Below, piece by piece: positions 1-12,400 of a DNA stretch of 42,737 bases (the stretch's first letter is position 1; each line of letters starts with the position of its first letter). The translations under genes were made by a program, and so were the position numbers. The stretch lies in the NCBI RefSeq assembly GCF_000485595.1, contig NW_014578137.1, positions 10,474-53,210 of the forward strand, written 5' to 3'. This DNA is from Priapulus caudatus (Eukaryota > Priapulida > Priapulimorpha > Priapulimorphida > Priapulidae). The notes beneath the pieces are model-generated. The model was given only the letters and a program-made list of their open reading frames with translations. It ran no database searches and was not told where the DNA came from.

Positions 1-252
1 AGGGGCCGAGTTAGAGAGCGGAAAGGAAATATGATCAAGGTCAAGGTAAAGGTCAAATAAAGGTCACAGTGAGCTGGTTTTGGTACGCTGCTCACCTTCT
101 CCCCAAGATGTGTAAGTATACTAAGTTTGGTAGCGCTAGGTCAATTAGGGGTCGAATTATAGAGCGGAAGGGAAAGTGTCTGCGGCGGCGGCGGCGGCTG
201 GGGAGACATGAAACCATAGTATCCCCGCCCACTTCGTCGCGGGGGATACAAT
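1..252 (-). repeat. Family C repeat, TATCCCC-ended, partial
   Basis: On the minus strand it starts ATTGTATCCCCCGCGACGAA and forms a short terminal hairpin with GGGGATAC, as do the copies at 15763 and 19316. It runs off the left edge through a (GCC)n stretch and AAGGTCA repeats. The end signature with near-palindromic CCCCC/GGGGG suggests a non-autonomous DNA element; I see no coding capacity. Confidence 0.5.
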
Positions 253-401
253 TATATATATATACATGTTAGCACCATTTGAAAGAAATTGACTCACCAT
301 TTCAAAAAAATCATACTTCACCATCTACTGATAGGCGACATCTACACATATAGACACCATCTGAAATACCTATATCTCATATCACGGAATATCACACATA
401 C

Positions 402-3400
402 CTTTCCACGATTCTTCTCGTGTCCTTCAGCATAGGGATCATATGATCTACTCTTACTGCTCCCACCACCTGTTAAATTAAACCAGATTATACTTTATTG
501 GACAAATAGTAAGACATAATTCACCTTTTTACTCACTTTTAAGACTATTATCGATCCCATACACACCACTAATACTGATAGTCATACTGATGTACATGCC
601 AAGCATATTATGCATATTTTCACTTACTCCGGAAGACAGACATGTCAGTCTTGCTATAGTCATAGGGAGAAAATGCAAGAGTGTCAGTCTGAGGGCCAGC
701 TTCGTCCGTCTTGCTGCGCTTCGCTTTTGGCGTGGACACGTTCGGTGATTGAGACACGCTACCAGACTGGAACGGCAAGTCAGTCGCAGGCCGTTTCTTC
801 TTTTTAGAGGCCATCTACAGTGATGGTTCGAAACGAGAGGTCAACGTGTAAGAGAGGGTGGAAATACAGTAAAACCTGCATTAGCGGTCATGTCCACCTG
901 TGTATAAAGGACAGTTATGAGTCATACCCCTATATAGCAATTATATGGTGAAACTGCGTCAATATAATGCCTATAAAAAGACGTTAACCTTCAAAGACCT
1001 GACATTAAATCACCTGACTGTAATGGGCATTTTTATTGTTTCCCTTGAATGGCAGTAATATAGTGGAACCCCCTCTATAGAATAAACCTATGTCTATACG
1101 GAACACTCGTGGCGTTTCCCTAGAGTGCTAGTTACACAGTGGAACCATCTATATTGAAAGCACACCTGTCTATAAAGGCCACCTGTCTACGAAGGCCACT
1201 TGTCTATGAAGGCCACGTGTCTATGAAGGCCACCTGTCTACGAAGGCCACCTGTCTACGAAGGCCACCTGTCTATGAAGGCCACCTGTCTACGAAGGCCA
1301 CCTGTCTATGAAGGCCACCTGCCTATGAAGGCCACCTTTGGCATTTCTCTTGAGTGACCCTCCTATACAGGTTTGACCTTACTCTTGATACTCTGATAAC
1401 AACCAGATCACATGCTGTAAGCGTTCACTACATGTAGCTACAGCACGGCAATCACACGCTCGTGCAGGGGCCGCCATTTACCTACCGAGGTGGCATTGAC
1501 GAAATAAAATAAAGGCGATTTTGATAACATGACTTAGAACGGAGGGATGGTTATGAATTATCGGTGGGCACTTGTACAGAGCTTCATATATTTCACTGAC
1601 AAACCACAAACTGCATGAGTAAAGCTGTGTAATTTATTGTTTGCTATCAGCGCACCTGCTCACGCAGAGATTTGATGTGACTTTCAACGATATCTTCCGT
1701 CTTCTGCTCCTTGATTTTTCTCGCTGCTTCCGCTTCCGATTGAATAGCTTTCTCTTTTTCCACATCGATCTCGGAGGTGACAGGCGTCCGAAACTGCTGA
1801 TTCATCTGAAAATGTTTATGGCATAATAAATCGGGTCACTTGAAACGTATTAGAATCTATAGACAAGCAGTTACGCGTGATGTAGTGAATACCATACATA
1901 TGTATATCTGTAACAGGCACATCCTTTTAATAATGGATTCAGTTCAAATATTGAATGTATTTGTTTCTGTAATCTCCCACGCAATAGTACCTTTTGTATA
2001 TGCTCGAATGGTGTCATACCAGCTTTCTCGGCTTTGTTTTCTTCGTCTTTTTCATTTTGTTTAAGTGGCTGCGTTGCTTTGAACTAAACAACCATATATA
2101 AAAATCATATTTTTTTAAGAATTTTGATGAAAAATCACAGTTGTCGCTCACAATAAATGAGAATAGATAGACAAAAGAACAAACGATCAAGTACACACAT
2201 ATTGACTGGATTGAAAAGCACTCATTGTGAACCTCACCCCCTAGGAAATGTTATAAGATCCCGACAAAACAAAGGCTATCACAGTTTGAATGAAATATTT
2301 TGTTGCTCAGAGTGGCAGCAGTAACATAATACTCTCTACTTGTCTGTGGTATCACAATGGACACATGCTACATAAGAGCCTGTGTATATATCATCCTACT
2401 TGATACCACATTAATTTTATGATACACTCTTAATAGAACCAGTGGTAAATGACACTTACTCTTTGGTATGGACTAACAAATACTTCATGTATATCCCTCC
2501 TTCCAATTCTGAGCTCATCTTCCACTAATCCAGTCTGTGAAAGAGGGCCAAACAGTTGTTAATGGAAGTGTAATATTAAAGTTGCTCTTATTTGGCAGTA
2601 AGCAAAACAGTGCTAGTAGAAACACCTTATTGATATATCACATTTAAAATTAATGACAGACTTTTTAATATGATCTGCGACTAATAAACTTCTTAAATAG
2701 ATAACATTTAATATTATACTTCATTAGCAAAGACTCCTATTTTAGCTTTCCTCGGCAATGACCGTTTCTTATTGCTAATAGATGGAGCCACATCATCCAC
2801 AAATTCCACTGCACTGCCAATCTGACCTAGTAGAGGCTCTGTAAGAAGGAACGTAATATGTATTTGTAATTAGCCAAATTATTATGTATATAATTTAAAT
2901 TAATAAATTAATTTTTAATAACAACAATGATATGAATTCATGCTGCATACACCTCTCTGACGTTATGTAAGACATCAGCTTGTATTAACTTCGAAATTTG
3001 ATTGTAGTGATTACAGTGATTAAAAAATTCTTGCACACTGGCATGACATACCAGACTGTATGCTGGCGTCCTCTTCAAGGTCACCATGAGAAAGGTCGTG
3101 CGGACAGTTGAATAGACTATCTGGGTTAAACCTAACGTCTTCTACCTGTAGCTTCACAGGGGCAACTATTGTGCTTATCTGCAACACAAGGTTGACGAGT
3201 CATTATCATTATGCTAGCTATAGTTCCAAACTTTTGGGTTCCATCACAAGCTCTTGTGATATACATTAGAATCAAAACAATTGAACCAATACCATCATCA
3301 GCACTAAGCTAGCATACATGTGGCTATTGCAAATTGCTATTAATAGCCATTTCCGAATTTTTAACCATATGCGATCAAGATGTCCGGTTTCTTAATCACC

Positions 3401-6400
3401 TATTAACTTAGGTTCATTTTTGTTTGGTTAAAAAGTAAATTTCCAGGTACACTACGTAACAACTACTACATGGTAGCTCTCAATAATCCTCTCACGCTAA
3501 TGCTTTTCAAGAAAATGATTATTTTTTGACGCACCATACAAGCGTGTAATGATCTCACCTTTACCAGGGCCTCTTGTCTGGCCCTCAGTATGATCTGATG
3601 CAGCTCGTTCAGCTGCTGCCGCACGAGCGTGGGTATGGGGTTACAGCAGGCCAATATACCCTGCATCTCACGTGGCAATACCTCAGCCACCTGCAGCAAC
3701 ATGTGGTTCGGAAGAACGTAGCTGTAACGATACAATTCACCCGCTGCATGACTAGCTGCATGACTAACCCACCGGTGGCATGTTACCTCATATTGTCCCT
3801 AAACACAACAACAATCAGTTGTTGTCGAGTTCTGACTAATTTACATAGTAATCCAAACGCGAAACTCACGCCCATTTGGATAGTTTCTAGGTCAGTAAAG
3901 CTAGGCCAGTTTATAGGTGTATATGCATTTGAGCATATCACAACTTCAACATTGTAGCACTTTCTTACTTAGTATTGTTTTTAGAAGGTTGATCCCAATC
4001 ATCATTGGCTAGAGCTGTTTATCAGTCATGCAATACAGATAGGTAAATTAATTTACTGTGTTAACCAAATTCCGGTTGCTTTTAAAAGTCTGGTGACTCT
4101 GTTAACAGGAAATTCATCAATGCTTTATGAAAATGAATGGTAGCTGGTGGAGCAGACTATCTAAAACAATTTGAAGCTTGTGAAATTTGAGAATCAGGAC
4201 AGTCTTGTGTTCATTTAAGATTTTTTGACTGTGGCAAAGTTCCAAAATTCTCAATACTCCTTCTAATCACTCAAGACCTAACAGAAGTAAGACTGTACCT
4301 TGTGCTCTCATCTTCTACCCTGCATACGTGATCTCTCCAAGCGTAAAGGCTTTTCAGTGCAGCCAACTGTCTGTTGTTGAATTGCTTCTTACTTCGTTTG
4401 TATAATTCGAGATGCCGATACTCCAGCAACAGTGGCTTCTCATATACCTATACATAAAAATTCAGTTATCCTATCTATAGCAAGGTAAATCCTGAGATAG
4501 ATGATCTACATATCAATATCAGTTGTTCTATTTATAACACTAGAAATCCTGACATTTTGAACACTATTTAGTTGAGTTATAAAAACTACAAAACAAAATT
4601 CTAAAGAGACTACGTGCTTATGAAAAACTATGACAAAATCAAATAAGACCCCATAAGACCTTGAGATGTGGATCGCTTAGTAGCACAAGCTGCCACATAA
4701 TTACTTTCACCTATTTATATTTCACCCTTAGTTTTTCAATTCATTACTACTGCATGGATACTGCATCCATAAAATTAAATTTGGCTGGACATCAGGGTGT
4801 TAGCCAGGAATGAGTAGTGTGGGAGTGCAGAAAAAATATTTGGGAGTGCAATTTTTTTGCATGTGTGTCTTCAGATCAATATTTTAGGACGTGCTACACA
4901 TTTTTGGCCATGCAGTTTCAAAACTGCAATCACGGCTGCACGGCTCGCTGGCTAATACATTGCTGGACATTAGAAATAAGCTAAAGTTATAACTACACTA
5001 ACTTTGCAGTCACAAAAACAATAATTCCTTACTAGTTCACATATTTGTTTACTCTTCTGCAATGCTGAAAGTAACAAGTTCTTCTGACTGTTTCCCTTCA
5101 GTAGCAATTCATTCTTCATTACATCATAGACGTAGAGTAGGTAATGTGTATCTTCCCTGGCATACTTCAGTAGTTCTGCAGGCAATGGGCTGTAACATAC
5201 ACCAACAGTGTACATACACTGCAGAGATCTTTTTGCAGTGCAGATGTATATTAAGCCTGCTGCGCACGAGAAAGGATAGTTTGTTGGAGGCATAGCTTAA
5301 ATATCAAAACGTTTGATATTTAAACTATTATTCCCTTGTGAAGTGGAAAACTCATCTTTATTCTGCTGTACATAAGAGCTATGCGTTTAGCGAATCTGTT
5401 TTCTAAGCAGATAGCTCGTGTACGCCAGGCTTAAGAGTATTTTGCTTATTTTTTGTTACTGTATGTCACATATACAATGCCATTATGAACATGTCACCAC
5501 ACACTTATCTAAAGAAGGTTGGTAATTATTTATCATCAATACAGGTACAGATTTGCACAATAATATTATTCTTTACTGGGCTAATCACGTCAGATATTCA
5601 GAAGTACACAATGCTTAAATTGACTACGTCACGACTAAACCCTAACAATGCATCCTACTTCATACCTGCTCGACTGTCTTATATATTCATGTCATAATGT
5701 ATCACTAGGCCTATAATTGCCGCGAGATGGCGCGTGCAAGTGTAATCAATAATCAAACATGGCATCGACCTTCGTGCATTGGTGATAAGTCAAGAAAGTA
5801 GAGATTCTAATTCCATTGAGTTGCTGAAATGTACAGGCTAAAATCCAAGTATATTCAGGCAGGTGACAATTTGGCTCAGCTGTGAGTAATAAATTAAACA
5901 CATCTGCATTGCAGGTGTGCATGTTTATTAGAAAAGTGCCAGTTCACCACCATGCATCAGTAATAGATTGCCCTGGGTTTTTGCCTACATTTCGGATGCC
6001 GGTAGCCACGCTAGCATTCAGGTTGCTATTAATATACAGACTGATTTAGAAAATAATATGATTTAAGGCGTGTAAACCTTCTTCAAAAAACTTTTGTCTT
6101 TGCAATTGAACTGCAAATGTAGCCTCACATCCACACAGGTATGGGCTCTAATAATAGCAAAAGCAGTTCAGTCCTTTGTTAACAGTCAACAAATCCATGT
6201 TGAACCCTACCTTTCAGGGTCAAAAAGTTATCAGACACTTACTCTTCACATGTCAGCGGAAAGTACATTTCATGGTCCTTTCAATAAAGCCATAAAAATG
6301 CTAGGTCACCGCTGAAACAAAAAGGTTTTTAATTGCTCCGTCAGACCATGTCCTCAGAAAATGTCTAAAATCTGCCCTGTGGCCCATGACCTTTGACCTG

Positions 6401-9400
6401 TGACCTCCAATTTCGGCACAGTAATGGCTTTTCCTACCATGATGCTATACACCGACTATCCCAAGCCTAGGTCGAGCCGTTTATATTTGTGCCGCAATTC
6501 TGCATTTCCTCCTTATACCTTAAGTTAAGGAGGGAATGTTCCCCCTTCTTTTACACCTCTTGACCTTTGACCTTTGACCCCCAGCTTCAACATCCCAACT
6601 CGTTTTCGGATTACCCCCCCACGTCCCGACTTTCGAATCCGTACGTCGAGCGGTTAAGATTTGTGCCCAACTGTTGACGGACGCACGGACAATAATACAA
6701 TTCTACAAGCTGCATCTGACTATGTCAGATGAGCTAAAAAGTGAACAGAATTACTTATATTTTGTGAAAAAGTAGAAATATTTAAGAAGCCAGAATGCAT
6801 ACCGTATTCTCCAGTCAGCCAACTGGTATTGCTTGTCGGCTTCAACGCTGCAGTAGTGTCTGAGTAGGTGCTGTAATGAGTGACGAGCAAGACCTAGCAC
6901 TCTCGATGCTTGCCCTGTGTCAAACATATTCACGACGTAGACACTAAAGTCCCGCTGCAGCATTCTGATGTCCATATCCGCTCCGTGAAACACCTGTGTG
7001 TCAAACAAGCAGTGTGAGAAGGGAAAGAACAAATGACAATACAGTCAACGGATACACTCTTAACCGGCTGCAGGAAATATAAAACAGATAAGGTGTGATA
7101 AGGATTTATTATTAACAAGTGCCGCGGAGCGACAGCGCTCATCTCACGTCTACTGCGGTGACTCTGTGGATGAGTGGTGAGATTTCTAGTAAACTCTGTT
7201 AGTCCCAAATGTGTTCACATACGTGCCGAAACAGTGGAAGGCACAGGTATCAGGAACCTTCTCGAAGGAATGTTCGTTGGGATCGTTATGAAAGTTGCCA
7301 AGAGATGGCGCGTACGTTTAAGTGTCTTAAGATTAAAGATGGAAGCTCCCATCGTATGTAGTAGCAACAACTATTTGCAAGACAGAATAGATAAGCACTC
7401 ATCCATTTACCTACGCAAGCCTACAGGCTGAAATAGAGAGATGCCACCTGTAACTAATTAACGCAGGCAAAAACTACACAGTACTATCACCACCACATGC
7501 ACTGGCAGTGGCTACTGGCAGTGGCACAAGTTACATGTAACACACTGACAGTACAGAATGCCATAGAAATTATATGATTTAAGGAGCATAAACCTTCTTC
7601 AACTAAATTTAGCTTTTGAAATTTCACTGTGGCATTGTAGCCTCATACGTCCAGGCATGTATAGATTCTACTAGCAAACGCGACAGTCAAATTCTTTCTA
7701 ACAGTAAACAAATCCATGTTTAACCCTCTTCTTGAGGGTCAAAAGGTTATCCGACACTTACTCTTCGCATGTCAGCGGAAAGTACATTTCATGGTCCTTT
7801 TAATAAAGCCATAAAAATGGTAGGTCACCGCTGAAACAAAAAAGTTTTTCAATCGCTCCGTCAGACCATGTCCTCAGAAAATGTTTAAAATCTGCCCTGT
7901 CGCCTCATTGACCTTTGAGCCCTCAATTTCGGCACGTGATGGCTGTTTCCCTACCATGATGCCTATACACTGGACTAATCACGACGCCTGGTCGAAGACC
8001 GTTTAGATTTGCTGCCGCAATTCATGCATTTCCTCCCTATTACCTTAATAAGTTAAGGCAAGGAGATGTTCCCATTCTTTTACAACCTCTTGACCGTTGA
8101 CCTTTTGACCCCAGCTTCGACATCCCAACTCGTCTTTCGGATTACCCCCCCACGGTCCCGACAATTCGAACCGTACCGTGCAGCGTCTTAAGATTTGCTG
8201 CCCAACTGTTTGGCGGTAGCGCACGGACATGGACGGCGGACGGGACGCACAGCACGCGACGCTCACTTGCAATTCTACAACGCTGCATTTGACTAGCGTG
8301 TCAGGGATATGATGCTAAAAATCAATAGGAAGTTCAGCGCCGGACAATGAATATTACTCAAAAGAAACACGAGTAGGATTGTTCTGGGAATGGGTCGCTC
8401 TTGCACCGTAAAAGAGGTGTCATTTTAAATTATAGTAAAGTTATGAAGCCAATCAGGGAATGCTTGTGAATTTACTCTCCAGTCACTACACGCCCCTTAG
8501 TCAGTATAAGGCCGAATGTAGCCGAGTCGGCTTAAGAAAGCTGACCAGTGCATTTGAAGCAACAACCAGTCTTCATCAATGAACCATTTGATTCACAAGT
8601 TTTTAAATGAAGTATTTAGCATTCTGTGTGCAACACTGTTTCCCTATATAAAACACACGGTGAGGTGACAAAAACCACCCAGGTCCAAGAGTATAATTTA
8701 TATATATATATATTATATATATTATATATATTACTACTATATATATCAGGAGAACCTGTATCAATAGGAGTGGACGACTAAAAACTGGCAAATCAACATT
8801 TAGTAGCCTTAGTCTACTCATCCGATTTATCTGGGTTCTACCTCGCGATCAAACTTTGGGCTCAAGTCCTTGCGCTTAATTCATCCTAGAATTTCATCCG
8901 TGTCTAATCGTTGGGTCTCACAAAAATACAAATCGCGCGAGAGTTATCGATCCAAACGCTTACATGTGGTTTTTGAAAGTCGGTATACCGCAATTTTGTC
9001 AACAACTGGGTGAACCGGGCGCGAACCCAGTCAAGCCGCGTCACGTGCTTTGAAAGCTCCCTCTATCGCTTAGCCAATGCCAATACATTAGCAAACAGAC
9101 TACGACCGGGCGTTTGCAGGGATTTCAGAAACGTTAAACACCCCTTCTTGTTATACCTAGGCGCAAGCTCGAATGACGAGGCTAATGCTAGCCTCACTGC
9201 TCGGATGAACATATTGTTAAACGAAAAAATAGAACGGATGGCATAAAAATACCTAACAGATGTGAAATGTGTTTATTTCTAATGGGGCGTCAGAATAGTA
9301 TTCAATACACCAAGTCGTGCCTCTTCTTACACTTTCCGAAATCCCCACCTAGCAACCTGCCGCTAGTTGTTTGCCTAGTGTTTGCATTGCTAAGCAGATA

Positions 9401-12400
9401 GAGGGCTTCTTCAAAGCATTGCCCTTATGTTTCGGTTCCACGAGTTGCTGAAAATGCCAGTATAACTTTCAAAAACCACATTGTACGTTTGCGACGATAT
9501 CTCCGATTTGTCATTTTTTGTGGACCAACGATTAGACATCGTGATACAGCTTAGTCATAGGCCACGAAGACGTAACGCTTACTCCGTATTAAGGCAAGAC
9601 TTGAGCTCAAGTTATCGCGAGCGTAAACGCACGACACTGTAATCATTACGGTAGGACTTAAGGCTCCTAAATGCTTGAATTTATTGCGGTTTTAAGTCCC
9701 CTGGGCGCTGGATCTCACTCGATGATCACACTCGCTGATATATATGCATTTGCCATGTAGCAGATATTTATCAGACGTACGACAGCAAACAATTACCAAT
9801 AGTGCAGCAAGACTCATACAGTAATTCTACAGTAATGTTAAAAAAAAGAAAATAGAACGTCATTAACCTTAATGATAGATGGGTCACTGAAGATTTCATT
9901 TAGTATGTGAATGTCACTCCGCAGTTCTAACTGCGGCGTGTGGTCGGACGATAAAGTCTTCTGTGCGAGTGGAAAGCTGCATGAGGCAGGTAATCCCTAG
10001 AAATGTCCGGTACGAATGTGCCTGCAGACAGATAAAACATTGCAACGCTGCCAATACACGAAAGAAACAAGAGCCGCAGAGCGTCTGGGCTCATCTGAGG
10101 TCTGTTGCTACGGTTATAAACGTAACATTTAAGTCACGTGACTTAGTGCACACCTTCGTTCAGGCACGATATGCAGATTACGCAGATTGCGTTAACACAT
10201 CATTTCACAACTTCTGCATTTGCATACCTCCCAAATTCCCATTGGGTTGATACAAATCACGTGCTTGCAAACTCCTGTTTTCTATTGGTGCATTGTAACG
10301 CCTAACCCTAACTCTATTTAAAAAAACAAATTTTTTGAATTGTAAAAATTATTTGTTGTCTATATTTTGCGGTTAATTTGTGAAACAAATGACGTTCTAA
10401 AAAGGCATAAAGACTAGAAACAAGTGCCGCCGGAGCGACGCGCCTGCTCTAACGTCTACTGCGGTGACTCGGTGTGGGTGGAGTGTGAGGATTTCTGCTC
10501 AAACCCTTGTTAGTCCAATGTGATTCCACATGTACACGTCGAGAACAGTGGAACTGACGGGATGTGATCAGGCAACACTTCTCAAAGGAATGTTCGTTGG
10601 CAATCGGTTATGAAAGTTGCCACGACGATGGGCGCGTACGTTTAAGGTTCTTCAGATAAAGGTGGCAAGCTCCATCGTACGTGCAGTAGCAACAACTATT
10701 TGCAAGACAGAATAGGTAAGCACTCATCCATTTTACCTACGCAAGCCTACCGGCGTGCAATAGATGAGCTGCCACCTGTAACTAATTAACGCGCAGGCAA
10801 AAACTACACAGTACACCACCACAGGCACTGGCAGTGGCCATACGTTACATGCTAACATACTGACAGTACAGAATGCCATAGCAAATCTATATTGATTTAA
10901 GCGAGCATTAAACCTTTCTTAACAAAATTTTAGGCTTTTAGAAATTTCATTGGTGACATTGTAGCCTCATACCATCCAGGCATGATAGATTCTACTAGCA
11001 ACCTTGGCAGATACAAATCTTTCTAACAGACAGTAAAAACAAAGTCCATGTTTAACCCTCCTTCTTGAGGGTCAAAAGGTTATCTTGAACTTACTTCTTC
11101 GCCATGTCAGCAGAAAGTAGATTTCATGGTCCTATTCAATAAAGCCAATCAAATGGCTAGGACCACCGCTGAAACAAAAAGATTTTTCAATCGCTCCGAT
11201 CAGACCAATGTAGCTCAGAAAGATGTCTAAAATCTGCCTGATGCCCGCATTGACCTTTGACCCTTGTTGACCTCGCAGATTTCGGCACCAGTGATGGGCT
11301 TTTCTTACTACTACCATGATTGCCCTTATACACCGACTACCACGTAGCCTTAGGTCGAGCCGTTTAGATTTCTGCCGCAATTCGTATTTCCTCCCTATAC
11401 CTTAAGTTAAGGCGGGAAATATTTCCCCTCCCGTTTAACACATCTTGACTTTGACCTTGACCCCCAATTGAGCCTCCCGAGTTCCTTCTCACGATCCCCC
11501 CCCCTGTCCCAAATATCCGTGACCTGTACGTTTCGAAGCTGGTTAAGATTTGTGCCAACTGTTGACGGGCCCAGCACGGTCCGCGCGCTCGGGGCCCACG
11601 GGCAAACGGACAATCGATGCGAATTCTCAGCTGCATCTGACAACATCAGATGAGCTAAAAATCCTAACTGCCTAAATTTAAAGGTAACATTTAAGCTTCT
11701 AATCATCCCTCTGTTTGTATATTCATGTAAGTACTTTGCCCGGTCATATTAGTATTACCTCCAAGTCAACAGCCAACTCCTGTTCCTGCTTCAGTGTGTT
11801 TTTCAGCTTGACAAGTTCGTCATAACTGGAGACGTACGTCAGCGGAGTGTCTTCCAAGGACTCTGGCCAGCGGGGTTCCATCTTTTCCAACTGCGAGGGA
11901 AGAAACTGCAAGTGATTGAGTTCAAACTGGTAGGGATGACCAGAAAGTCTATCCGCATCCTCCCCATCATCATCTCCCTGAGGATGCCACGGCTGCATGG
12001 CATTGTGCTTGATCTTCAGTTGCGGCACAAATGGCAAATTTCTGTTGTCGACCTTTTCCTTGAACTTCAGCTGTGGTCGCAGAATGTTTCTCGCAGACAG
12101 AAGCTTATACCTTCCATCCGGACTGTTTGTTGCCTTAATGTCTTTCCTCTGAAACATAGACCACCACAGAGTTCAATAACAATACTTCTGTATTAGACAA
12201 TGTGTTATACATAGAAATGAACAAAGTTATACTCGGCTAACTGTCCATCTTTGACAAGTTGTAACATAGTTTTACAGTCTCAGAAATATATACCGTTCTG
12301 TTCCAACTAGCACTAATTGCATCCTTAGGCACCAAACTTGAAACCAAAAGTGATTGTTCCTTTTTCTTAAGTCCAGCTGCCTCATCTAATGATGACCCCT

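Noticed and set aside
1139-1357. 72-codon ORF with a 17-residue peptide repeat
   Set aside because: A by-product of the 17-bp minisatellite; any frame gives such a repeat.
1656-1664. Alternative EXOSC10 stop codon just after exon 15
   Set aside because: Reading past the GTGCGC donor gives TGA, but exons 16 and 17 downstream encode the conserved C-terminal blocks, so the splice is preferred.
6051-11665. Family A as a Helitron
   Set aside because: The hairpin followed by CTAA is suggestive, but the hairpin-to-end spacing is short, no TC 5' end was found and A/T insertion could not be shown, so superfamily is left open.
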